This document shows positions 1-12,184 of a stretch of 64,000 nt of DNA, piece after piece; position 1 is the first letter of the stretch, and each line of letters starts with the position of its first letter. The translations under genes were made by a program, and so were the position numbers. Below the pieces are notes generated by a model. The model was not told where the DNA came from, made no database searches, and worked only from the letters and a program-made list of their open reading frames with translations. The DNA lies in the NCBI GenBank assembly GCA_964019415.1, contig OZ025870.1:8824415-8888414 (forward strand), read 5' to 3'. Source of the DNA: Ianthella basta. Its lineage: Eukaryota; Porifera; Demospongiae; Verongiida; Ianthellidae.

Positions 1-341
1 AGCCCAGAATCTTTGCTGATTACTACTAGCATTCTTCTCCAACTCTCTCCCCAACTTCACCCACTCCTCATTATTAGCCCTTCTTACAGCATTCTTTGCC
101 ACTAACTTTGCTTTATTGTACATTTGCTTAGCTTCTACCGTGCCAGTATCAAGTAACCTCTTGTACACATGACTTTCTTATTTCTCACTGCACACCTCAC
201 TTCCTCTTTCCACCAGTTCGTTCTCTTCACTGCTCTCTTTCTCCTCTTCATAGCCCCACACACTCGAGTGGCTGTCTTCGCTAAGCAATCCTTCATCTCC
301 TTCCATGCCAACTCTACATCACATACATGAATAGGTGGCAA
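1..341 (-). mobile_element. non-LTR retrotransposon (LINE) fragment, frame-broken
   Basis: Read on the minus strand, this encodes the linker between endonuclease and reverse transcriptase found in many metazoan LINEs. It contains a 'TNWWKEEVRCAVRNKK' type motif followed by a basic helix ending 'NQQRFW'. The frame changes once near position 170, where the reading passes from '..NKKVM' into 'KRLLDTGTVEAK', so the copy is not functional. The fragment runs off the left edge of the window, so the catalytic RT core would lie outside. Assignment rests on motif resemblance only; the clade is not determined. Confidence 0.6.
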
Positions 342-469
342 TGTATATCAACAAAATAAGCATTCTCTTTGTTGACCCATATTCACATAATAATTATGTG
401 TCAAAACTTTAGCTATACATATTCTTTATCACAGTTCTGAGGAAATTGCATAACAGGATGTATTGACCT

Positions 470-1660
470 TACACTATAATCAACATCATTAGGAGTGTAT
501 ACACATTAACCCATTATGGTATCAGTTGAAGCAATGAGGAATGCTGCATGTACCTGTGACAATTAAGGCTTGCATTGTACAGGTTGATCAGCAGGGGAGA
601 GCATATTAAGGCTTTTGTAATACACCCATGTCTAATGCATATGGCTACATATACTATTCTGATGATCATAGAGGTGGAACAATAATGCCCAATCATTATT
701 GTATTGTTGACTCTGAAGAAGAGGAGTCTTAGACACAATACTTGGGAGATTGGATTTCACATTCAATTTTCCTGACCTTTCTTTGTGCATTTGAAATATA
801 CTAACAATGGGTGATTGTACATCTATTTATCACATCAATCATGTGAAAATGGAGTGTTCATGAGCTACAGTTTCACCATTATACATGATGTTTATATGCT
901 ACCTCATGCTGTAAGTTCCAATACTTACGTATGCATATGCATTACAGTATATATGCACCAGTGCTATAGTACAGTAAGACTCTGTAAGTTGCAGAGCGTA
1001 ACCACCTCAGGTGTATGACATATATAGAGTGTTTGCACCAGTCGATGGAAGGAATACTACCAGCAGTGCAACTTGCTGAAGGTCAGGGGACCGGGCACCA
1101 CCATCAGTACTGATCTGCATCAGCTGGCACAGGATACAGTAACAACATGACTTGCACAAGGCAGTGAAGGTCTTGTTAGTGAACATGTGGTTTAAGTTGC
1201 ATGCTGCATGTCCACAGATTTGGACAAAATTGTCACTTGTGGGCATATGAATGCATGCACATGCAAACACATACACACACGTGTACACACATCACATGCA
1301 CACACATTAAATCATAGTACAGTCATGTGTACACCTATAATGACTATATACCATATAGACTACTGCTGTCAATGTCAGCACTATTACCATATATGCACAG
1401 CTATTGTAGGCATTGAGCTACAAACAATGAAATTACCAAACAAAATTAATTTCACAATCAATATGCATCAGCTACTATAAATCTCTTTATATACCAGGCA
1501 GTGGAAGAATGTCATACGTGTATAATAAAGTTAACCATCACAGCTGTGGTTCCACACATTAGTGATTCATCAGGTGGCATTCTTTGGTTGTGAGGTCTCT
1601 CACTTTCAGCTGTACAAAGAGCTTACTGTATGTGGATAGGAGTTGCTACAGCCATTTCTG
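470..1660. repeat. diverged ~1.2 kb repeat, copy 1
   Basis: This non-coding stretch matches 9240-10500 in the same orientation, in patches. Shared words include the 'GAAAATGGAGTGTTCATGA' block (about 844 and 9737), 'CTACAGTTTCAC' and 'GTAAGTTCCA', then a common tail around 'TTGGCATT'. Indels and substitutions are frequent, so the duplication is old. No open frame is shared between the copies. The pair brackets the 1884-6849 gene. The open frames here are short and AT-rich, and I see no gene in 342-1883. Confidence 0.6.
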
Positions 1661-4030
1661 TAAGTCAGGTTAAACAAGCTATGAAGTTTTGCTTTCCTGT
1701 GTTCACCTACTGGTACCCATTACGTTGTTCTCACTCACTGTTCCTGTTATCTTGTAACTCAACTCCTTACTCTATGTAACAAGTTCACGCCACTATGCAA
1801 TGACAATGGTTTGTTCGACCATGTACCCTGTTTCTTTTTCTCTACCAATTCCCAACAGAGCTACAGCGGAGGAAGTCATCACAATGAAGCCCCTTCTTAG
1901 CAAACACAGTCTCCTAACATGTGTACTTTGGCTGCTGGCATGCTGCACTGGAACAACTTGCAAGGACTACCGAAGAACCATGTTGGTTAGTACAACAGGA
2001 GAGGACAGCCACAGTGCATACTGGACTCCTCAGCAGGTGACCCAGTACACCATACACGGCAACCGTGTAGGTCGCTGAATTATGCTCTTAAGAACATTCG
2101 CAGTGAGACTGTCATTGGCATTGCATGTGGCATCCATGTATTTGAGCCAGTGGGCAGTTTGTCACTTGGGACACCAGTGGTGAATCTCACAATAGTGGGT
2201 GCTTGTGCAAATGATACAACTCATATTCTGTGCACCAATGGAGCAAATTTGGTATTTTACAATATTCCAAGTGTTGTGATTAAACTGGTGTCATTCCAAG
2301 GCTGTGGTGAACAGCTGCAGCACAGTGCACTTGATTCTGTCCCAGATTCATCGACCTTGTCCTTTCAAAACTGCAAAACAATAATGATTCATCATGTTCT
2401 CATTAATATAACTGGCCCTTATAGAATGGGCATTGCCTTCATTAGACACAACACCTCAATCACACATGGGAATGTAGTCATTGAGTCTGTTTCAATACAT
2501 CATTCCGGCATTCATGGGAGTGGGCTACACTTTGAAGTTCTAACAGGTGAAACAGGAGATGCACATGCTTCTCTGGCAAGTGAGAGAGTTCTCTTTGATA
2601 ACATTCAGGTTTATTATGAAAGAGCTTACCCTGAATGTGGTCCTACTATGGCATTTACAGGCATCAACATCACAGTGGGGGGAGAAGGAGGAGGTGGTGA
2701 GATTATTGCCCTCAATGTTACTGTTGTCAAGAGTACCACCAGAGGCAGTGGTATATCACTGGCTCTACTTGGTAGAGTAAATGGTTTTCCTGCATACTTC
2801 AATGACTGTCAAGTCATAGAGGGCTTGAAGAACAATCATAGGAAGAATAGCACTGAAGAGAGTTGTAAAACCTATGAGCACCCTTCAAGTAATACTGAGA
2901 GTGATGCAGCATATCATAGTACTAGTATTAAAATATAAATATTGAAGTCAGAGAAAATTCAATGGAGAATTACATACATATTGACTCTGTTCTTGTAAAA
3001 GAGCACACACCTGTTTCAGGTATTTTTTTGTCTATTAAAGTTGCAGACCAGTCAAAGGAGAATGTGATCACTCTCCAGAAGGTACAACTGCAAAGGTTTA
3101 ACAGTTCAGGTGCAAACAGGAGAGGGCTGCAATTAATTGTCACAGGAAGGGCAAAGAGAAATACAATACGTGGAATTCACTTAATTTCTCTATGGCACAA
3201 AGCATATTTGGGTGGTGGGGGCTATGTTGAGTTCAGTGAATATGCCACTGGAAATTTGCTGACATTGTTAAAGATTTCACAGAATAATCGTGCCCTCAGG
3301 GGTGGAGGTATTGCTGTTGTTTGCAAGGACTTTGCTAAGCAGAATACGTTCCGGTTATTACTCAAAATTTGAGAACAGTTTTGCAGAGATGGGAGGTGGT
3401 GTTTTTCAGGATTCCACAGCCAATAACACAATATACCTCCTAGTGAGGCTTATGAACAACACAGCACACTGTGGAGGAGGCATGCATGCTCATTCCGTTG
3501 ATTTACGCATGAGTAGGATTATTGAAAATACACTTCTTCCATCAAAGACATATGACATCATGGGTGGAGGCATACATGTAGACTTCTCTACTGTTAATGC
3601 TACTTATAGAACGGACAACACTGTCAGTTTTAAATGGTGCAACATTTACTTTAACAGCGCAGGGCAAGGAGTTGGTGGTGGTATATCTGTGCTCCACAAA
3701 CAGTCGCATTATCATGGAAACAGTGGAGATACAGTGATTATGCAAGATCTATTGCTATTCCATAACACAGCATCAAGTGGAAGTGCATGTTCGTTCCAGT
3801 CTTATCCTACTCATGGGAAAACGTTGTTCAGAGGTATCAGAATAGGAAGCGTGTTGGCACGTTTGATCCCAGAATTTCAGAAAATGGATACTGAGAGTCT
3901 GCAAAATTTAAAGTTGGGTGAGCCACAAGAATTAATAAGCCACTTGTTTAGTGCAGACAAACAGTCCATGGCAACTATATCAGAGCAGTTGTCACAAGCA
4001 ATCCTTCCTTCTTCAGCATTTAACTATTAC

Positions 4031-4642
4031 TTATACAGCACGTACTATAGACTTCACTCCTTCCTTCTATTCAGGTAAAAACCAACACAAATGTGATACT
4101 TGTAAAGTCAGTACAGCTTGTAGTAATAGGAAACGTAGGCATCCATTGTGTAGCTTCATTACAGGGATTGTATGCACTAAATTCGGAAATTGTGCTTGAG
4201 GCGGATACATTGGCAGACTTTCTGCACTGTGTTGCTACACATGGTGGCGCTATTGCCTTGTATGGAGGGAGCTACATCAGAGTTGGCAAAAATGCAAGTT
4301 TAAAACTTAATTTAAATCATGCCTTTCAAATAGGAGGTGCCATTTATGCTAGCTCTGCACCTGGGATGGTGCCATCATCAGACTGCTTCCTCCAGTATGA
4401 CCAAGGGGAAGAAAATAGATGTGTATTCATCTTTTTTGGCAACACTGTCAAAGGTGAAGGACAATCAGTTTATGTATCAGACATTCAAAACTGCTTCTCT
4501 GGTAGAATACTGAAGAATATTACCACACATTTAATAAATAACCCCATTGAGAGTATAATGTTAGTAGCACATTTGTGCAACAAGTGAACTTTACATTTAT
4601 ATTTAACAGAACTTTATACAGCACGTACTATAGACTTCACTC
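4031..4642 (+). repeat. exact 29-bp direct repeat inside the broken receptor gene
   Basis: The same 29 bases occur at 4031-4059 and 4614-4642, both reading LYSTYYRLHS in the local frame. Neither copy looks like GGG-repeat family sequence, and each sits at a place where the protein reading is disturbed. They look like two short insertions of the same sequence. The segment between them still reads as receptor sequence, so it is not itself the insertion. Confidence 0.6.
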
Positions 4643-5104
4643 ACCCTTAATTCTTTCACAATTGGCAAACAGAGAATACAGACCAAAAGCCATGACAAGT
4701 GAGATAATGTCTGGCCCCTATCATGTCAGCAGTACCGCTGTAGACTGGAGCAAGCATTGACTTTGTGTTTTACACCTGGCAAACAGAAGAGACTGCCCTA
4801 TACTGTTGTATATGCTGAGCTTGGCAGTAACATCAGCTCAGTGTTTGCAGTACTCATTAACAAGGTGGACAACTTAATGCCTGTGGAGCTGAATTCCTTT
4901 TTCAAGTTCACTGCTGACTTTACAGTCATTCTCCATGGTATTCCACAACAACATGGTATAGCCTACCATTCTCTTTCTAGCAATACAAGCAACAGATCTA
5001 CAGTAGGCAGACCTCAGTTGGTTCTTCAGTCATTGGACAACAAAGACCTACTCCTGGTGATGAACATAGAGCTTCAGTGCTGTCCTCCTGGCTACGTCTT
5101 TTGA

Positions 5105-6849
5105 TATGGATCAGAAGACATGGGAACATGTCACTGCGGGATGACCACTGTGACAGGAATAATAGAATGTGATGAGAATCATCCCGAGGCAATCAGTGCA
5201 GTCTTGGAAAGAAAGCACTGGACTGGATACCTGCCGTCCAATGACCTCCACAGCTGTGATGGGCAGAAGTTCTTCACTGGAGCTTGCCCTCCAGGATACT
5301 GTCATACACAGAAGATTATTCTTCACGAAAACTATAGCTACTCTCATCAAGAACTTCAAGATCTGGTGTGTGGTGAGTCTAGTCGCAAAGGTCTTCTCTG
5401 TGGCGACTGCATTGAAGGGAAAGGCATCGCAGTGAACTTCAATGGGATAAGACTTGTGTGTGTCAGTTGTAAGGAAGGGCTCAGTACAGTGGGAATTGTA
5501 GTGTGGATCCTTAGTGAATGGGTGCCCATGCTCATCTTCATGTTTGTCTTGATGCACTTCAACATAGACCTGGTGTCTGGAAAGTTCAACTCATTTCTGC
5601 TGTTTTCCCAACTCCTGGCCTTCTCCACTATCAGAGCTGATGTTGAGCTAGGACCAGTGCACAATGCATTTGTCAAGATATACCGATTTCTGTATGGTAT
5701 GTGGAACCTGGACTTCTTTGGCGTGCTCCTCCCTCCATACTGCCTCACACCACATGCCCACCTAACCCTGCTGCAGACACTGTTTCTTCACTTCTCCATC
5801 GGACTGCTTCCACTGACAGTGGCCATCACATTGGTGGTTTTGGAGAGGTCAGCTGAGAAGTGGATATGCTGTCACCGAGTGGACCAATGCCTCAGACGGA
5901 TGAGACGATGGAAGGCAAAGTACTCAGATGGCATGTCATATAACAGGGCACTTCCTGCCTTCATCATTCTTGGATTCACTCGCATCCTAGTCAGCTCCTT
6001 TTACATCTTTGTCAACCAGACCATCACAGGGGAGGATGGGGAGAGGAAGGTGGTGGTGTGGTGGCAGGGCTCTGTGCCTTATGGCTCCATACAACACATT
6101 GTCTACTTCATACCAGCCATTATCATATTGCTGGTGTTTGTCTTTCTTCCCTCCTTTCTTCTTCTCACTCCCATTGGACCTCAGTTGTTTGGCAGACTCA
6201 TCATAGCTGTGCCATCATCGAGAAAGTTGCAGAGCATGCAGACATACTGCAGCAATGTCTACACTGACAGATGGGTCTACCACTTTGTCAATGTCTTTCA
6301 AGGCTGCTACAAGGAGCATTTCAGAAGTTTCTCTTCCCTCTACCTCTTCCATCGTATTGTCCACCTCCTTGTGGCTGTGTTCATACCTAAAGTTGAAGAT
6401 GCCCTCCGCACCCAGCTCATCCTGACTGTAGCCTGCTGCTGCTTATTACCACCTGCCAGCCCTACAACACACGCAAACTCAACACTCTGGACTCAGCCAT
6501 CCTAGGTAACCTGGCTCTCATCCTCATCCTGAATCTTCACATAACTGATCTCAACACACCCATTGGAACAAGACTGTTCTATGCTTCCCTCCAGATGATT
6601 CTCATCTACCTAGCTCTCCTGTATCCTGGCATTCTACTTGGGAAGAAGGTTCACTTGAAGTGTAGGCAGTTGAAATACTGCCAGAAAAAAGAAGATGAAG
6701 ATCAAAGGGAGAGATATATTGAGGCATTGATAGAAGCACCAGCAGAGAGACTTGGAAGCTTTGCTCTAATAACAGAACTTCATGCTGGAGAGCCAACCTC
6801 TGAGCTTGAGGATGATGATACTGTGACTGAGACAGAGACAGAAGCATAG
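5105..6849 (+). pseudogene. C-terminal cysteine-rich and transmembrane module of the GGG-repeat protein
   Basis: This is the best preserved part of the broken receptor. It opens with a cysteine cluster ('GTCHCG', 'ACPPGYC', 'GLLCGDC', 'CVSCKEG'). About seven hydrophobic spans follow, starting at 'TVGIVVWILSEWVPMLIFMF' (near 5490), including ones near 5590, 5780, 5960, 6100 and 6400, and the last near 6590. One frame is open from 5105 to 6505. A single-base shift near 6440 moves the true continuation ('LLLLITTCQPYNTRKLNTL') into another frame, which stays open to 6849. The tail is acidic (ELEDDDTVTETETEA). The function is unknown. Topology suggests a cell-surface receptor; that is inference. 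Confidence 0.65.
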
Positions 6850-7992
6850 ATAGTTTAACATCCATGCACTTTTGACACATTTCACCACATGTTATGAAAT
6901 AGACTAATTAATTTGATGCAGTGTAAGCATGTATTATACTGGAAAGCATATACTAATCCTTACTCAAATCAAGATTACAATTGCATTCGGTTTAGAGTCA
7001 CCATTTTTTTCAGGACCAATTTTCCAGTGACATCTCAATACTTCGAGTTGTAATTTTTTGTGCTGTCTATGTAAGGATGGCAGTAGTTGTTTGTATGCTG
7101 TAACACAAATGAAATGTCGCGCTACTCCTGAATTGGACCAAAAACCGACAAATGAAGCTTCTCATGAAGAAGCGGAGACCGAACAAAGCATAATTATGGC
7201 TAACCCTGCTTCTGAGCAAAGATGCCGAGAGAGATGCGGAGAGGTAGAGAGCGCACTTGACCTTTTCCCATGTTTTGTTGTCTTCTTCTTCGAATCTTCT
7301 TCTCTGACAGCCGTAACGCACAAACCAAAGGGACAAGGAGAATACTTCTCGCACTAGAATGCACCATTTTTGGCAAGATTCATTCTTTTGTAGGTTAGAA
7401 GGCAGCATAATTTAGTGCGGAAGATAGCGCTTGCCATGACGTCGTGTTGCTTGACCAAGCGGGACTGACGCCATTTTCAAAAACTAGAAATCTTTAATGT
7501 CTAGAAAAATTGCAAAGATGTAGGGATTGCATAAAAAGGACAGAAACACCTCCTCCATATTACTATGCATGCATACTTTACTGCTCGAAATCACATGCAT
7601 CGCAAATCCAGCCTGTGCATGCCTGGCAGCCCAATCAATAATATCGTATATGCCCATAATATCATGTGCAGGTAATTGCATGACTAATTATGTCAGATAA
7701 TGTAGTCAATTAATGAATGGAAGGAAGTACATGTATATTACATAGGACAGAATTAATACATACATACATTAATACATATACTAACAGCCATGTATGTTAA
7801 AACAATCAGTCATTTGGGCTCATACTAATGTGATCATTATCTCCTGACTTGCTTGGCCGATAATGCATGGTCTCATTTGTCCAGTGCTGTAGTGCTGGAT
7901 ATAGAGGTCTCTGTCGGCCTGTGCATTGGTGTGGTCTACAGCGTCATTGACACTGTAGTGCCTGTAGTATATTGTGTGTGTTGTGTGTATGT

Positions 7993-8052
<60 letters not shown>

Positions 8053-8926
8053 CTGTGGTGTGGTGTGGCTGTGTGCATGTATCTTTGTGCGTGGCTGTGT
8101 GCATGTGTCTTTATGTGTGACTGTTTGTGGGGGGGAGGGGAAGAGGGCTCAGGAGCTGGAGAGAACAGGTATGCAGTTGCAATAGCATGTAGTTGCATTA
8201 TGACTTCCTTGTGTCCATATTGCTCTGTTTGCATGCCTAGCACCACTGTGTGGGTCTGTATCCAGTGTTTGTGTGCACATGTACAGTATGTGAATATGGC
8301 CAGTTCTTAATTGATGGTTCATGAGCCCTTGCTCATCGGACAGTTGCATCTTATATTTGTGTCTCCTTATGACATAATTATTGCTCTGTTTAGTTAACAT
8401 TGCAGATTGTTCCCATTACACACATCTGTGCACATGAACATACGTATGAGAATCTACACATCACTGCACATAGATACTGCAGCCCCAATTTTAACTATGA
8501 CACTGCAGTTGCAAAAGGCCTCCACAGTATGCTTCACATGCAGTAATCACTGTCTAGTCCTGCGTAGGGGATGTGCACTATGTGCACTCTAGTTATACCT
8601 AGATATGTATGCTCCAGTGATGAATCCCCACACATTGTTATGCATACACATGAAGGGCTAGTCTAAGGGTTATCCAGTCATATATATCGCAGCCACGTTT
8701 AAGATTGGTAGCAATGGAAAAGCAAACATGTGACCTCACCCATAGCCTCACACTTCTATTGCACTGTGCATTCATGGCAGTGACAAACAACCTGCTACTG
8801 CTTACTTTCAGTTACAAGTCTACAAACAAGAAGTGTATGACTATTCACCATGTGCCTTTCATAACACAATAGTCCAAATTCTGCATTTTCACTACAATTC
8901 ATGCATACTTTCTATCGTGCACATAC
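6850..8926. other. no supported gene; microsatellite and spacer
   Basis: The open frames at 7058-7408 overlap on both strands and lack any recognisable domain. The frames at 7820-8310 are products of a TG repeat. A short ATG-led stretch near 7197 (MANPASEQRC) followed by a GT could be a first exon, but nothing downstream supports it. Confidence 0.5.
7971..8052. repeat. (TG)n microsatellite
   Basis: Long alternating TG tract with a few interruptions. It generates spurious Cys/Val and His/Thr frames on the two strands. Confidence 0.95.
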
Positions 8927-9087
8927 TGCACTGATCAAGAACATGATGAACCAACCATCACGGGTAGGAGGCACAGAGCAATCCACTTTCTCTGTGAGAC
9001 GCAGCACTACAGCAATGGCGGACACAAAGTTTGCTACTGGGTCGTATTCCAAGTAGCTACGTATATACAGAGACCACCCAAAGGTTT
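8927..9087 (-). CDS. candidate internal exon, unknown protein
   Basis: On the minus strand this 161-nt stretch is open and looks protein-like: 'TFGWSLYIRSYLEYDPVANF', a helical middle, then 'DGWFIMFLISA'. It is preceded by a CTAG acceptor (exon would enter in phase 1) and followed by a good GTATGT donor (leaving in phase 0). No partner exon was found on this strand nearby and I do not recognise the family. The evidence is the coincidence of open frame, composition and splice signals only. Confidence 0.3.
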
Positions 9088-9239
9088 CTAGCTTGCTGGT
9101 GATTTGATTATTTCCAACACTTACAGACTTAGTAATAATAATTATTGGTGAAATGTCCAGGACCAGCTTTTAAAGTCGAAAGCATGTTTAGCTTAATAAA
9201 ATTAATACAGAATATGTAGAATGGACAAGCCTATGTACA

Positions 9240-10500
9240 TGTACATATTATTACATAGGTGGTAATGTATAGACTAAATCAGCAGTCTATTTATGATGCT
9301 CACATTGGCTTAAAGGTAATCATTGACCTTGCAATTGGTAACAGCATAATTATGGAGTATATATAGGTATGCCCATAACATATATACATTGCCCTTATGA
9401 GGGTCAGTGCATGTGAAGACAAAGAGGATTTGCTGTAGCTGTGACAAGGCTTGTACTGGGTGTATAGATACTTCATTGGTATGAGAGAGCATGTGGCTTG
9501 TGTGCAGTATATAATGTACCCATGTCTCATACATACAACTGTACAGGTAATTATTATGTTACCTGTTTGTCAAGTAGACAGAACAATAGTGCACAGAAAT
9601 TACATGTATTGTTGACCCTGAATAAGATAACATAATACTGGAATTCACATTCAACATTATACTGATCACGAGCATTCACTTTGTATAGACTGTAACAATG
9701 GACAATTGTACGTCTATCTATCACATCAATGATGCGAAAATGGAGTGTTCATGAACTACAGTTTCACTACATACCCGATGTTATGAATTATTACCGGGTA
9801 TAGCTATAGAATTGATGCTTTGCTCAGCCTGTTATTAGTGGAAGGAGCAAGGCTGCGTATATGTTAATTATATGCTACCACATGCACACTGTAAGTTCCA
9901 GTACGTATGTGTATGCAGTATATGCGCCAATGCCATATAGGCAAAGATCATCAGTGCAGGTTGCAAGTGCGCGCAAGACATAGAGTGTTTATGCTAGTTG
10001 CATGATGGTAGGAATAACACCAGCAGCACAAATGCAAGTTGCTGAAATGAAGGTTCAGGGGACCATGCAGGCACTTGCATTGATAATGATCTGCACAGTT
10101 ACAAGCAGGTGCAGGATACAGGATATAGTAACATGACTGCATGTACAAGGCAGTGAAGGCACAGCTGTGAATACCTACATAGGATATAGACTATTGCTGT
10201 CAATGGCCAGCACTATTAGCATACATGCAGCTATATAATATTGTATGTACTAGAGCAACAAACTCTGAAATTGCCAAACAAATTTTCACATTCAGTGTGC
10301 ATCAACCCTATGAAACATCATAATTATACCAGGCAGTTGAAGTATGTCATGTATGTATGGTCCCTTCACAGCTCTGGATTCACTCATCAGGGACTGATCA
10401 GTTGGCATTATATATCTAAATATAATATTGTTTATCAATATTATACTGCATGCATTGCTCTTAGACTGGGAGTTATGCATTGTCAATGAACGTACAAGTA
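9240..10500. repeat. diverged ~1.2 kb repeat, copy 2
   Basis: Same-orientation partner of 470-1660, with the same order of conserved blocks. It carries small extra insertions relative to copy 1, such as the stretch around 9785-9870. No gene is supported here. Confidence 0.6.
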
Positions 10501-11320
10501 TCATTTGCATGCAATAGCAATGATGTGATGTGATAGGAGGAGGACAGACAATTTGACGTTTTCACTGTCTACTGACACTATCTTAACTACAGCTGTGCCT
10601 GTGCTACATGGACCTCACTATAGTGTTCTCTATATCTTAGATATGGTGGCAACTGTAAATGTGGCAAGAACGCGGACGGAACAACTTTAACCCAAATTTT
10701 GGCTCAACCATGTTACTAATGCTACGTCTCTTTGTAATAGTAATCCAACCACATTTTCTGAGCATCCATTCAAAACTGAAGAAGTAATTAGGTAACAAAC
10801 AATTGTGCATTAAGTTCATTATAATAAGATGAAATAACCTCTGCATATGGACAGGTGGAGGAAAGTTTCTCTCCAACAGCGTCAGCTTCGATTCATGATC
10901 AGGGTAGCTAATTATGGTAAACTCCTCACATAATGTTTAACATAGCTAGCTAGCTAACTAGCTAGTTAGCTGACTGTGGCAGCAGCTTTCATTACCACTG
11001 TACATGCCTGCACATCTGAAAGCTTTGCAGTTTATAGCTATAAGTTGTGTTCTAGAAGTAGAGTACATAGTTTGGAAGACTAGTACTTGCATAAGAAAAG
11101 AAGTCAGCTAGCTATCTAGCTAGCTAACTCAGCTATAGCCAGAGAGGTAATCTGCATTATGTTTAGGGCAAGGGAAAACTTCCACTTGTGTTGGCTATAG
11201 TAAGTTGTTAGCAATAATACAAACTTTTGGACGTGAAGGAAGTAACTGTCATGCTGCAGGAACGCAAAAGGATCGATTGATATTGCGCAATCCCAAGTGT
11301 TTCGCCCTGCCCATACGGAA
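10501..11320. other. no supported gene; AGCT-rich spacer
   Basis: Contains a run of AGCT/GCTA words near 10945-10975 and 11105-11130. The minus-strand frames at 10637-10876 and 11116-11376 have no recognisable domain. The final ~100 bases may hold the promoter of the CARD-like exon, but I see no clear core element. Confidence 0.5.
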
Positions 11321-11724
11321 ATGGAGGCTACGAAGGCGCACCGAAAGCAAATCCGGATAAGTGCAATTGTTGCCAAATTTCTGCAGGATTGTAGAAAGTT
11401 ATATTCACAGACGTCGAATATTCGCGAGTCAGTGACAAGTCTAAAGCTGAAAACGAGTCTGTGGTAGACGAACTGTTTGAGATCATTTTGTGTAAAGAAG
11501 ACGATGACTTTGCTACAATTTGTTCAGCTTTGAGATCTGACGGATACGAAGAATTGGTGGCGAGGCTGGAAGAGACGCAATGGCAAAGAAAAGCCCAAAT
11601 GTTGTGACAAGTGATCAAGAATTGCTTGTGAAAGTGGAACAAGCTCGGAATGAACCGGCAAAAGCAGAAAGCTCACCTACAAGCCGTTTCCCAGACGGAA
11701 TGGAAGAGCATTCTTGGGATAGAG
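11321..11724 (+). pseudogene. CARD-like death-fold exon, frame-broken
   Basis: An ATG at 11321 begins a helical, charged sequence (MEATKAHRKQIRISAIVAKF). After a frame change near 11400 it continues as 'VVDELFEIIL' and then 'DDDFATICSALRSDGYEELV'. The last part matches the helix 5-6 region of CARD domains, where a '..LLdiL..rg..aF..fc.aL...g...Lv..L' pattern is usual. A second frame change near 11580 leads to a hydrophilic linker, and a GTACCT donor follows position 11724 in phase 1. CARDs assemble death-fold signalling complexes in the cytoplasm. Two frame changes suggest a pseudogene or assembly indels. Confidence 0.5.
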
Positions 11725-11804
11725 GTACCTGCTTAGGGTCACTGCCAAGTAATCTACGTCTGTAAGTGTAGCTACTTTAACGTGTGTCCACACTCTCTGC
11801 CTAG

Positions 11805-11882
11805 CTGCTCCTGGACTGTCACTGCGCATCTCTCCTGATGCCAAAGAGAAGGGAGGCCTTCCTCAAACTGTAGTTACCTCAG
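11805..11882 (+). CDS. candidate second exon of the CARD-like gene
   Basis: The acceptor CTGCCTAG precedes position 11805 and the donor GTGAGT follows 11882. The 78 nt enter in phase 1 and leave in phase 1. Joined to the exon ending at 11724 it reads 'APGLSLRISPDAKEKGGLPQ' onward, a low-complexity linker. Phase agreement with the CARD-like exon is the main support. The next exon was not identified. Confidence 0.45.
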
Positions 11883-12184
11883 GTGAGTAGCAAGAACTAT
11901 ACTGTATATTTCAATTTCTGGTATTGAAGCTATCTCCAATGAATCATTTCTGTACAGCATTATACATTATAACGAGACATGTGGGGGCAATCAAACAGTA
12001 ATTTAGTCTGTATCACAATGTACGTATTATTGTGCACGAGCTGAATGCCCGCCCTACGGGCAGGTTCCAGCTTATCGCAAGCCAGTGAGTCAGTACCTTG
12101 CCAGTTTTGAACTATCTGCACAGGTAGCAACGGAAGCTGGCTGCTATAACGACGGTAGAGTTTAATTCGAACGTTTGCCGACAA

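Larger units (their letters stand above)
1884..6849 (+). pseudogene. GGG-repeat ectodomain plus multi-pass membrane protein, frame-broken
   Basis: The ATG at 1884 opens a signal peptide (MKPLLSKHSLLTCVLWLLACC). A long extracellular region follows with repeated GGG(I/V/M) and F/N..N motifs, such as 'FAEMGGGVF', 'AHCGGGMH', 'MGGGIHV' and 'VGGGISV'. This spacing resembles chlamydial Pmp-type beta-helix repeats, which are also seen in some animal and protist receptors. A cysteine-rich stretch (CPPGY, CGDC) and hydrophobic segments come next, then an acidic tail ending at the TAG at 6847. The reading shifts frame near 2065, 2930, 3350, 4080, 4590, 4755 and 6440, and an in-frame TGA lies at 5102-5104. 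Neighbouring frames align end to end as one protein, so this is one broken gene and not several small ones. Assembly error is the alternative, but the 1310-codon gag-pol frame elsewhere in the window is intact. Confidence 0.72.

Noticed and set aside
5102-5104. TGA in the receptor gene as a selenocysteine or readthrough codon
   Set aside because: The same gene has many frame changes and no visible SECIS-like context. Ordinary decay is simpler.
7820-8310. Cys/Val and His/Thr-rich open frames on both strands
   Set aside because: They are translations of the TG microsatellite and its complement.
10637-10876. 79-residue minus-strand frame
   Set aside because: No domain, no splice partner, and composition like the surrounding spacer.
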